Shown here in pieces: positions 1 to 5,512 of a stretch of DNA of 8,708 nucleotides; position 1 is the first letter of the stretch, and the number at the start of each line of letters is the position of its first letter. The DNA lies in NCBI GenBank assembly GCA_030039135.1, contig JASHQN010000140.1, forward strand, positions 1 through 8,708, read 5' to 3'. Under the pieces are notes generated by a model. That model saw only the letters and a program-made list of their open reading frames with translations, made no database searches and was not told the DNA's origin. A program made the translations under genes and the position numbers. Source of the DNA: Thermoplasmata archaeon. GTDB taxonomy: Archaea; Thermoplasmatota; Thermoplasmata; Lutacidiplasmatales; UBA184.

Positions 1-805
1 GCGGATCCTCGGGCGTCCGCTCGAGCATCGCCTCGACCTCGACCCGCGCGGCGCGCCAGTCCCCGAGCTCGACCAGCGCGGCCAGCAGGTGGGCGCGGAC
101 CTCCACGCGCGCGTCGTCCTCCGCGAGCAGCGCCCGGTACATTTCGATCTCTTCCTTGGGTCGTGCTCGAGCGCCGAGGACCGCGGCCTTCCCCAGACGC
201 GCATCGAGGTCGTCCGGGTGCGTCGCGAGCGCGTCCGAGAAGACGCGGTCGGCCTCGTCGGTGAGCCCCAAGCCCAGGAGAGCACGGCCGACGCCGACCT
301 TTGCCGGAAGGAACTCCGGCTTCATCTCGGCGGCCTGCCGGTAGAACCGGAGGGCGAGCGCGGGCACTCCCCATTCGAGCCAGGTCCGAGCTCGCCCCAT
401 CGCCGCGTCGAGCAGTTGAGCGCTCGGGAGGAGCCGCTCCTTTGCGGCCGGGGCGGGTCGAGGTTCCTCCCCCAGGTACGACTCGAGCCCAAGCTCCCGG
501 ACCAGCTCGTGGAACCGGCCGGCTTCCACGAGGGTCCCGGACCGCGCGAGGACCTCGGCGGAGATCGCGAGGGGAAGCCGCCCGGGGGTCAGGACGACCA
601 GATGCGCCGGGCCTTCGCCGCCCTCTTCGACCGCCCGTCGTATCGTATCGAGCGAGATCCGATCCGGGTCTTCGAGGAAAGCGTAGAGGAAGCCGTCGTC
701 GGTCCGGAGGACGAGACCCTCGGGGATGGGCTTCGCCGCGTTCATCTGCTGGCCCATCGCCTCCACGAGCGCGCCGGCGAGCTGGACGAACGTCGAGGAC
801 GCCAT
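1..805 (-). CDS. TPR-repeat protein of unknown function (C-terminus beyond window)
   Basis: The minus strand is open from an ATG at 805 to the window edge, giving 268 residues with no stop. Residues 1-25 are a short helix-like segment. Residues about 29-105 form a compact alpha/beta-looking domain with alternating hydrophobic strands (GLVLRTDDGFLYAFLED, then HLVVLTPGRLPLAI). A Pro/Ala-rich linker follows near 113-121. From about 129 to the edge the chain shows helical pairs of TPR character, with repeated W/Y, A-L-x-x-A and x-x-P-D-D/x-x-P-E-F spacing. TPRs normally mediate protein contacts; the partner is unknown. The strand-helix pattern around 67-105 loosely recalls the end of Mrr-type restriction-endonuclease-like folds, but I see no catalytic D-ExK set, so this is speculation. 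An in-frame ATG at 829 sits inside the TATA-like element and is disfavoured. ATG 805 has GAGGAG 5 nt upstream and lies 26 nt from the TATA centre. Confidence 0.8.
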   Translation of the reverse strand, partial: MASSTFVQLAGALVEAMGQQMNAAKPIPEGLVLRTDDGFLYAFLEDPDRISLDTIRRAVEEGGEGPAHLVVLTPGRLPLAISAEVLARSGTLVEAGRFHELVRELGLESYLGEEPRPAPAAKERLLPSAQLLDAAMGRARTWLEWGVPALALRFYRQAAEMKPEFLPAKVGVGRALLGLGLTDEADRVFSDALATHPDDLDARLGKAAVLGARARPKEEIEMYRALLAEDDARVEVRAHLLAALVELGDWRAARVEVEAMLERTPEDP

Positions 806-826
806 CGCTCCTCGAAAGGCAGCGTT

Positions 827-836
827 CATTAAATAC
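827..836. promoter_or_regulatory. Shared divergent TATA-like element
   Basis: The only AT-rich patch in the 55-bp gap reads ATTAAATA on plus and TATTTAAT on minus. Its centre (about 831-832) lies about 26 nt from the minus start at 805 and about 29 nt from the plus start at 861. This is the usual archaeal TATA-to-start-site distance, so both genes could be transcribed leaderless or nearly so from one near-symmetrical TBP site. Orientation would depend on flanking TFB-recognition bases, which I cannot assign with confidence. Confidence 0.6.
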
Positions 837-860
837 GTGGGACTCCACGCGAAAGGAGTC

Positions 861-1922
861 GTGCAGCTCGCCGATCTCTACGCCTACGTTCGCCCGCTCG
901 AACGCGAGCTTCGCCGCGAGTATGCTCACGAGCGGCCGCACGCCCCACCGCCGGCGCGCGCCTACGTCGACGTGAACCGGGAGTTCACGCTTCGCGGCGG
1001 CAAGCGGTTCCGCGCGATTCTCGTGCTCGCCGGCTATCACCTCACGACGCGCCGCTCTCCGCGACCCGTGCTGCGCGCCGCGGCGGCCCTCGAGCACTTC
1101 CAGAGCTGGATGCTGATCCACGACGACATCATCGACCACGCGGAGGAGCGCCGCGGCGGCCCGACCGTGCACCGGGAGCTCGCCGCGTCCCATCGCCGCG
1201 AGCACCGCGAAGGCGGGAGCGACGACTATGGGCTGGGCATCGGCATCACGCTCGGCGACCTCGAGGAGCCGTTCACCATTGACGCGATCCTGTCCACCCC
1301 GGTGCCCGCGAGCGCTCGCCTCGCCGCGCTCGAGGAGTACGTTCGAATGACGCGCGAGACGGCCTACGGACAGCTCTTGGACATCCGCAACGGTACCCTT
1401 GACCCCGGCTCCGTGACCGAGACGGATGTGCTCACGGTTCACCGGTTGAAATCGGCGGTCTACACCGTTGCGTCGCCACTGAAGATTGGCGCGTTCCTCG
1501 GTGGGGCCCGGTCCGAACGGCTCCGCGATCTCGAGGCGATCGGCATCGACCTCGGTATCGCGTTCCAGCTGCGCGACGACGTTCTCGGCGCCGGGTTCGA
1601 CGCCGACGAGACCGGAAAGAGTCCGAACGATCTTCCCGAAGGCAAGCGAACGCTCCTCGTGATCCGCGCCTGGCGCGACGCGAGCGAGGCCGATCGTGCT
1701 CGGCTCGCTCGGGTACTCGGCAACCCTAACGCAACGCCCGAGGACGTCGAGCGGGCCCGTGAGGTGATTCGATCGACGGGGAGCCTCGCGTACTCGGAGT
1801 CCCGGATCGCCGAGCTCACGGCCCGAGCGCTCGCGCTCCTCGACCGCACCCGGAGCGTGCCCGCGACCGCGAAACCGCTCGTGCGCGAGATCGCGGACCG
1901 ACTGGTACGGCGAACGTCCTGA
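861..1922 (+). CDS. Geranylgeranyl diphosphate synthase-type prenyltransferase
   Basis: This is a trans-isoprenyl diphosphate synthase of 353 aa. It would condense isopentenyl diphosphate with allylic diphosphates to make the C20 (or C15/C20) chains used for archaeal ether lipids. Visible motifs in order are GGKRFR near residue 45, the first aspartate-rich motif DDIID at 88-92, GQLLDI, the KSA lysine motif, and the second aspartate motif as QLRDDVLG (D239, D240), followed by GKSPNDLPEGKRTLL. The third Asp of the second motif is Gly, as is common in archaeal short-chain enzymes. The residue five before the first motif is Trp83. A bulky aromatic here limits chain length in the archaeal GGPP synthase type, which favours a product of C20 or shorter. 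The start was placed at GTG 861, about 29 nt after the TATA centre; AAAGGAG lies just before it. Earlier in-frame starts (GTG 837, ATG 726) fall in or behind the promoter and overlap the divergent gene. The gene ends 4 nt from the convergent pfdB. Confidence 0.93.
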   Translation: MQLADLYAYVRPLERELRREYAHERPHAPPPARAYVDVNREFTLRGGKRFRAILVLAGYHLTTRRSPRPVLRAAAALEHFQSWMLIHDDIIDHAEERRGGPTVHRELAASHRREHREGGSDDYGLGIGITLGDLEEPFTIDAILSTPVPASARLAALEEYVRMTRETAYGQLLDIRNGTLDPGSVTETDVLTVHRLKSAVYTVASPLKIGAFLGGARSERLRDLEAIGIDLGIAFQLRDDVLGAGFDADETGKSPNDLPEGKRTLLVIRAWRDASEADRARLARVLGNPNATPEDVERAREVIRSTGSLAYSESRIAELTARALALLDRTRSVPATAKPLVREIADRLVRRTS

Positions 1923-1926
1923 CCGG

Positions 1927-2301
1927 CTACTCGTCGGGGGTCGCGGCCGGCGCAGCGCCCGTGGCCTGGAGCGCCTGGGCGAGCTCCTGCTGCATCGTGG
2001 TGTACCGCTCCCTCAAGTGGTTCTCCTGCCGTTCTACCGCCTTGACGCGGACCTCAAGGGTTTCCTTCTCTTCGGTCAGGAGGTCCTCGACCTCTTTCTT
2101 CGTCTTCGCCCGGACGAGTAACCCGCCGATGGGCCGGTAGATCACGGTCTCGTCGGCCACGCCCTTGAGCTCGTCGAGGGTATGGGTGACCTCGCGCAGC
2201 TTGAGGTCGATCTGCATCCGCTGCTGCTGCGTCGTGCCGAGTTCCTGCTGCAAGCGCTGGAACTGCTTCAAATCGTTCTGGAGCTTCGCCGGTAGGGCCA
2301 C
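1927..2301 (-). CDS. pfdB: Prefoldin subunit beta
   Basis: This is the beta subunit of the archaeal hexameric prefoldin (alpha2beta4), a cytosolic jellyfish-shaped chaperone that holds unfolded proteins for the thermosome. The 124 residues show the family plan: an N-terminal start of type MALPAKLQN, a Gln-rich coiled coil at about 5-45, a beta-hairpin segment at about 48-68 (ETVIYRPIGGLLVRA), a second coiled coil at about 68-112 and a short Ala/Pro tail. A longer reading frame exists to 2397, but its extra 32 residues match nothing expected of the family and overlap pcc1. GTG 2301 gives the normal length of about 120 aa and the typical N-terminus. It also lies about 25 nt from a TATA-like TTATCT in the 40-nt gap after pcc1. 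No Shine-Dalgarno is visible. The gene may therefore have its own leaderless promoter besides read-through from purB-pcc1. It converges on the prenyltransferase gene. Confidence 0.93.
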   Translation of the reverse strand: MALPAKLQNDLKQFQRLQQELGTTQQQRMQIDLKLREVTHTLDELKGVADETVIYRPIGGLLVRAKTKKEVEDLLTEEKETLEVRVKAVERQENHLRERYTTMQQELAQALQATGAAPAATPDE

Positions 2302-2321
2302 GTCCGGCTGACCACGGAACG

Positions 2322-2329
2322 AAGATAAG
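2322..2329 (-). promoter_or_regulatory. TATA-like box for pfdB
   Basis: CTTATCTT on the minus strand lies between the pcc1 stop (2342) and the pfdB start. Its centre is about 25 nt from GTG 2301. It is a weak match taken alone; the call rests mostly on the recurring TATA-to-start spacing in this window. Confidence 0.4.
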
Positions 2330-2341
2330 CGCTTCGTAGAG

Positions 2342-2632
2342 TCAGTCGAGGGACCCCTGCGCGGATCGACCGGTACCGACCGCAGCATGGGCCGCATCGA
2401 GGGCGAGCTGGATCCACCCGAGGTACGTGTTGAGCGCCGCCCGAGCCGCTCCAGTGTCGCCGGCGACGAGTACGAGCTCGACCGTGTCCTCTCTCGGACG
2501 CCGGAGTTCCGCGCGGGCCCGTGGTACCTCCCGCTCAGCCTCGGGCCACATCGTGCGCTCGAGCCGCTCAGCGAGGCGCGGGTCGGCGACGTTCACCCGA
2601 ATCCGCGCCGTCCAGACCGTGGGCTCGCTCAT
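2342..2632 (-). CDS. pcc1: KEOPS complex subunit Pcc1
   Basis: This 96-residue protein matches the Pcc1 family. Pcc1 is the small dimerising subunit of KEOPS, which with Kae1, Bud32 and Cgi121 installs N6-threonylcarbamoyl on A37 of ANN-decoding tRNAs. Recognisable pieces are the N-terminal strand (TARIRVNVAD), the PEAEREVPRAR segment corresponding to the conserved P-E helix/strand junction, a strand ELVLVAGD, and the signature helix ARAALNTYLGWIQLAL, equivalent to the family's RaalNsylrwi. The last dozen residues are low-complexity and probably disordered. The ATG overlaps the purB stop (ATGA, 2629-2632), which implies translational coupling, and no separate promoter is visible. Pcc1 next to prefoldin beta is a familiar archaeal neighbourhood. 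Kae1 and the other KEOPS genes are not in this window. Confidence 0.88.
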   Translation of the reverse strand: MSEPTVWTARIRVNVADPRLAERLERTMWPEAEREVPRARAELRRPREDTVELVLVAGDTGAARAALNTYLGWIQLALDAAHAAVGTGRSAQGSLD

Positions 2633-3996
2633 CCCTCGAGGTCCCGCGAAATCGTCGTCAGGATCCGGTCCGTCTTCGATGCGGCGGCGCGGACGTAGCT
2701 TGCCGGATCGACGAGCTCGGCGATCTCCTTCGCGTCGAGGTACCGTCGGACGGTCGCATCGGCCATCGCCCGCTCCGCCAGGGACGGTCCTTGCGAGGGC
2801 TCCCGGGTGAGCTGGCGGAGCAATTCATGGGCCTCGGAACGGGCGAGCCCCTTGCCCGTGAGCGCGAGCATGAGGCTCTCCGTCATCGCGGCGCCCCCGG
2901 AGCGAGCGACCTCCTCGGCCATCCGGGCGGGGTTGACGCGAAGGCCGGTGAAGATCTCGGTGAGCTTGACCAAGATGTCGTCGGTGAGCACGATCGCGTG
3001 CGGGATCACGATCCGCTCGTTCGCCGAGTTCGCCAGGTCGCGTTCGTGCCACTGGACCATGTTGTCGAGCGGGGGCAGCGCGAACGCGCGCACGAGGCGC
3101 GCGAGACTCGTCACGTTCTCGGAGACGATCGGGTTGCGTTTCTGTGCCATCGTAGAGCTTCCGACCTGGGCCGACTCGTCGAACGGCTCGGCGATCTCGC
3201 CGATCTCCGTGCGCTGGAGGTTTCGCACCTCGGTCGAGAGCCGCTCGGCGGTGGCGGCGACGAGCGCGAGCCAGTTGGTGAACTCCGCGATCCGGTCGCG
3301 CCCTACCAGCTGGGTCGGGGCTTCGTCGGCGGCGACTCCGAGGCGGCGCAGAGTACCGGCCTCCACGGCCACCGCGTGATCGCCGAACCCGGCTCCAGTA
3401 CCGACGGCCCCGGCCATCTTGCCGACCACGAGCCGGTGCTCGAGCTCGTCGAGGCGACGGCGGTGCCGGGCCACTTCGGCGGCGGCGACCGCCATCTTGT
3501 AGCCGAACGACATCGGGATCCCGTGCTGGCCGTGCGTCCGGGCGATCTCAGGGGTCGCACGGTGCTTCCGAGCGAGGTCGGCGAGTGAGCGGGCGAGACC
3601 GACGAGGTCGCCCCGAAGGATCGCGACGCTCTCCTTGAGCTCGAGGGCGAGCGCGGTCTCCGTAATGTCCGCGCTCGTGGCGCCGTAGTGCACCCACCGC
3701 CCCGCCGGGCCGGCCGCCTCGGCGAGCGCGCGGGTCATCGCCATCACATCGTGCCGGAGCGTACGCTCGAGCGCGTCGACCTTCTCGACCGGGACATGTT
3801 CGGTGTCGGCCACCTTTGCGATCGCTGCGGCGGACTCCCGAGGCACCATGCCCTCTTCGGCCTGGGCCGCGGCGAGCGCAGCTTCGACGCGGAGTGCACG
3901 GCCGAGCCGGGCGTCCCGGGAGAACAGGTCGCGAACGCGCTCCCGGCCGTACCGGAACTCGAGAGGGCAGAAAAGCTCGGACGAATCGTCCGTCAC
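2629..3996 (-). CDS. purB: Adenylosuccinate lyase
   Basis: This fumarase/aspartase-superfamily lyase catalyses two purine steps: SAICAR to AICAR plus fumarate, and adenylosuccinate to AMP plus fumarate. It acts as a cytosolic homotetramer. The 455-residue product has the PurB N-terminus (CPLEFRYGRE, like the family's P-L-x-x-R-Y), HYGATSADITETA, the histidine motif RTHGQHGIPMSFG, and the signature loop GSSTMAQKRNP at 279-289. The mobile-loop serine is kept, but the usual Pro after Met is Ala and the next residue is Gln. GTG 3996 was chosen because it gives the family N-terminus and lies 25 nt from a clear TATATA. A longer frame reaches 4146, but that part overlaps the upstream gene and is unlike PurB. 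The gene is first in purB-pcc1(-pfdB), sharing ATGA with pcc1. What purine synthesis shares with tRNA modification here is unknown; they may simply be co-located. Confidence 0.95.
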   Translation of the reverse strand: MTDDSSELFCPLEFRYGRERVRDLFSRDARLGRALRVEAALAAAQAEEGMVPRESAAAIAKVADTEHVPVEKVDALERTLRHDVMAMTRALAEAAGPAGRWVHYGATSADITETALALELKESVAILRGDLVGLARSLADLARKHRATPEIARTHGQHGIPMSFGYKMAVAAAEVARHRRRLDELEHRLVVGKMAGAVGTGAGFGDHAVAVEAGTLRRLGVAADEAPTQLVGRDRIAEFTNWLALVAATAERLSTEVRNLQRTEIGEIAEPFDESAQVGSSTMAQKRNPIVSENVTSLARLVRAFALPPLDNMVQWHERDLANSANERIVIPHAIVLTDDILVKLTEIFTGLRVNPARMAEEVARSGGAAMTESLMLALTGKGLARSEAHELLRQLTREPSQGPSLAERAMADATVRRYLDAKEIAELVDPASYVRAAASKTDRILTTISRDLEG

Positions 3997-4016
3997 ACCG
4001 GGTGACCGGAAGCCGG

Positions 4017-4778
4017 CTATATATGCGTGCGCCGAGGCCGCGTCCGATCGTGCGCCGAGAGCATCCGCTCGACCCCGCTGCCGAACTGGAACGCCCGCTT
4101 GGGACGTTCCGCGATCGAAGCCGGGAGGCCGCGGTGGCGGGCCCATTCGCGGAGGAACTGCTTCGGCTGCGGGGCGGGTAGCCGCAGGCGTAACGGGACG
4201 GTCTGGGCGGCCCGGACGAACTCGGGGTCAAGGTACGGTGCCGAGACCTCCCGACCGAGCTCGCCCGCGATCTCACGGGTCCGGGCCCAGTCCCGGTCGA
4301 GCAGGAGAGCGAGGTCGGCCGCGGCCCGGGCCGAGGCCGCCTCCGGCCGGAGATTCCGATAATGCGAGTACCCGAGGAAGAGCTCGTCCGCGCCCTGCCC
4401 GCAGAGCACGTCGCGGCTCGGCGCGGCGTCGAGCGCGAGCGCGATCGCGACCTGGACCGCGCGGATCGTCGGGGGCAGATCGACGAGCGACGATCGGAAG
4501 CGATCGGCCATAGCGTCGACCTCGACGTCCGTCACGATCCGTCGGTGCCATTCCCGACCGAGCGCCTCGGCGGCCTCTCCGGCGGCGGCGAGGTCGGCGG
4601 CGCCTTCGACTCCGATGGTGACCAGCGTCAGGCGCGCCCGGTCACGAAGCTCCCACGCGAGGAGCCCGGAATCGACGCCCCCCGAGAACAGGATGCTCAA
4701 GGGTTCGTTCCCATCGCGCCAGGGCGCGAGTGCGTGGTCCCACGCAACGTCGAGCGCGCGGCGCAAGGTCGGGTCCAT
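4017..4778 (-). CDS. Stand-alone asparagine synthase C-terminal (ATPase) domain protein
   Basis: This 253-residue protein matches the adenylating/amide-forming domain of AsnB-type asparagine synthetases. It has the PP-loop FSGGVDS at 31-37, GQGADELFLGY at 127-137, SAPYLDPEFV near 179-188, PKQFLRE near 205-211 and RPKRAFQFGSG at 225-235. The N-terminal class II glutamine amidotransferase half, which starts with a catalytic Cys2 in AsnB, is absent. The frame upstream of ATG 4778 lies in the intergenic gap and opposite the HAD gene, and shows no such domain. It may use free ammonia, a partner glutaminase, or amidate or adenylate another substrate. Small proteins of this kind are known in archaea, without a fixed function. 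ATG 4778 has GAGGGA 5 nt upstream and a leader of about 40 nt if transcription starts from the box at 4841-4849. The divergent neighbour is a GmhB-like phosphatase; 20 nt separates the stop from purB. Confidence 0.85.
   Translation of the reverse strand: MDPTLRRALDVAWDHALAPWRDGNEPLSILFSGGVDSGLLAWELRDRARLTLVTIGVEGAADLAAAGEAAEALGREWHRRIVTDVEVDAMADRFRSSLVDLPPTIRAVQVAIALALDAAPSRDVLCGQGADELFLGYSHYRNLRPEAASARAAADLALLLDRDWARTREIAGELGREVSAPYLDPEFVRAAQTVPLRLRLPAPQPKQFLREWARHRGLPASIAERPKRAFQFGSGVERMLSAHDRTRPRRTHI
4018..4025 (-). promoter_or_regulatory. TATA box for purB, inside the end of the upstream gene
   Basis: CATATATA on the minus strand is the strongest TATA box in the window. Its centre (about 4021) is 25 nt from GTG 3996, so a leaderless purB mRNA is expected. 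It spans the last sense codons and the first two bases of the TAG stop of the asparagine-synthase-like gene (ACG CAT ATA TAG). Confidence 0.75.
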
Positions 4779-4792
4779 CGAAGTCCCTCGTT

Positions 4793-4814
4793 CCCGGCGA
4801 GGGTGCTCGCCGGG
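4793..4814 (-). promoter_or_regulatory. Perfect 9-bp inverted repeat in the leader of the asparagine-synthase-like gene
   Basis: CCCGGCGAG at 4793-4801 and CTCGCCGGG at 4806-4814 are perfect inverted repeats around a 4-base loop. On the minus strand the hairpin would begin a few nucleotides after the transcription start predicted from the TATA-like box (about 4820). It would end 3 nt before the GAGGGA ribosome-binding site (4784-4789). Its position suggests an influence on translation or mRNA stability. It is not a terminator for either neighbour, since both genes diverge from this gap. Confidence 0.5.
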
Positions 4815-4840
4815 GGCGGGTGGATCACCCACGCCCTGAA

Positions 4841-4849
4841 GATTTATCG
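4841..4849. promoter_or_regulatory. TATA-like element in the divergent gap (GmhB-like / asparagine-synthase-like)
   Basis: GATTTATCG on plus (CGATAAATC on minus) is the only AT-rich patch in the 93-bp gap. Its centre (about 4845) is 27 nt from ATG 4872 on plus, which fits a leaderless GmhB-like mRNA with no Shine-Dalgarno. On minus it is 67 nt from ATG 4778, which predicts a leader of about 40 nt. One site may serve both directions. Confidence 0.55.
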
Positions 4850-4871
4850 CTGACCGGACTACCTGCGGACG

Positions 4872-5453
4872 ATGGCTGCTCCTTCCGACGCTCTCGCAGG
4901 TTCCCGTCCCGTGGAGCGGGCGCTGTTCGTCGATCGCGACGGCACGTTGAACCCGGACCTCCACTATCTGAAGGAGCCGGAGCGCCTCGAGCTCTTCCGA
5001 GGCGTCGGGGGGGCGCTCTCGCTCGCCCGCGACCACGGCTACGTCATCGTCTGCGTGACGAACCAGTCCGGCATCGAGCGGGGCCTCTATACGGCGAACG
5101 ACGTGGACCGGATCCACGCGCGCCTCAACGAGCTCTTGCGCGCGCACCGCGCCCACATCGATGCGTTCTACTACTGCCCTCATCTCCCCGAGCACGGCTG
5201 TGCCTGCCGGAAGCCCGGCACGCTCCTGTTCGAGGAAGCTCGTCGGGATTGGAACATCGACTTCGGCTCGAGCGCCGTCGTCGGCGATCGCGGGATCGAC
5301 GTGGAGGCGGGCCGGAAGCTCGGCCTGCTGACCGCCTTCGTTCCCCGTCCGGTCGTGGCGGAACCGGCGGCTTCCGGGAACGATGACGCCGGGGCCGACA
5401 TCGTCGCGAGCACCTTCGCCAACGCCGTGATGCGCGTGCTCGCCCGCGGTTGA
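4872..5453 (+). CDS. HAD-IIIA phosphatase, GmhB/histidinol-phosphatase-like
   Basis: This 193-residue protein has all motifs of the GmhB (D-glycero-D-manno-heptose-1,7-bisphosphate 7-phosphatase) branch of HAD phosphatases. Motif I is DRDGTLN with nucleophile D21 and acid/base D23. Motif II is VTNQSGIERG, with T63. The zinc-binding loop is C102-x-H104 with C110-x-C112 (CPHLPEHGCACRKP), and K114 is the conserved lysine. Motif IV is VGDRGIDVEAG with D139 and D143. Length is normal for the family (about 175-195). The likely reaction is removal of a phosphate from a sugar bisphosphate or similar small phosphoester. A heptose pathway cannot be shown, because no other heptose gene is present in this window. 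The start has no Shine-Dalgarno but sits 27 nt after a TATA-like element. The gene diverges from the asparagine-synthase-like gene and precedes the DUF92 gene by 59 nt. Confidence 0.88.
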   Translation: MAAPSDALAGSRPVERALFVDRDGTLNPDLHYLKEPERLELFRGVGGALSLARDHGYVIVCVTNQSGIERGLYTANDVDRIHARLNELLRAHRAHIDAFYYCPHLPEHGCACRKPGTLLFEEARRDWNIDFGSSAVVGDRGIDVEAGRKLGLLTAFVPRPVVAEPAASGNDDAGADIVASTFANAVMRVLARG

Positions 5454-5475
5454 CCCTCAGGCCGCCGCGGAAGCC

Positions 5476-5482
5476 GTTATAG
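5476..5482 (+). promoter_or_regulatory. TATA-like box for the DUF92-queC unit
   Basis: GTTATAG lies in the 59-nt gap after the HAD gene. Its centre (about 5479) is 34 nt from GTG 5513, a little longer than for other genes here, so a very short leader is predicted. This start also has a Shine-Dalgarno-like GAGGA at 5502-5506, 6 nt upstream. Read-through from the HAD gene is possible as well. Confidence 0.45.
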
Positions 5483-5512
5483 CCGCCGCCTCATGCGCCC
5501 CGAGGACTTCTC

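Noticed and set aside
89..832. Long plus-strand open frame
   Set aside because: Arg/Pro/Glu-rich mirror of the TPR gene on minus; the minus frame shows repeat structure and a promoter.
726..860. N-terminal extension of the prenyltransferase from ATG 726
   Set aside because: It overlaps the divergent TPR gene and the shared TATA element, and the extra residues match no prenyltransferase N-terminus.
2302..2397. 32-residue extension of prefoldin beta
   Set aside because: It overlaps pcc1 and is unlike the family; GTG 2301 restores the normal N-terminus and length.
2521..3588. Plus-strand frame of about 355 codons opposite purB
   Set aside because: Low-complexity Arg/Gly/Asp-rich translation without recognisable motifs; it is the shadow of purB in high-GC DNA.
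3997..4146. N-terminal extension of PurB
   Set aside because: It runs through the TATA box and the end of the upstream gene, with a composition unlike PurB.
4793..4814. Hairpin as a transcription terminator
   Set aside because: Both flanking genes start from this gap and diverge, so no transcript ends here; there is also no T-run.
4779..5195. Upstream extension of the asparagine-synthase-like frame as a missing glutaminase domain
   Set aside because: It lies opposite the HAD gene, has no Cys2 start or glutaminase motifs, and crosses the promoter region.
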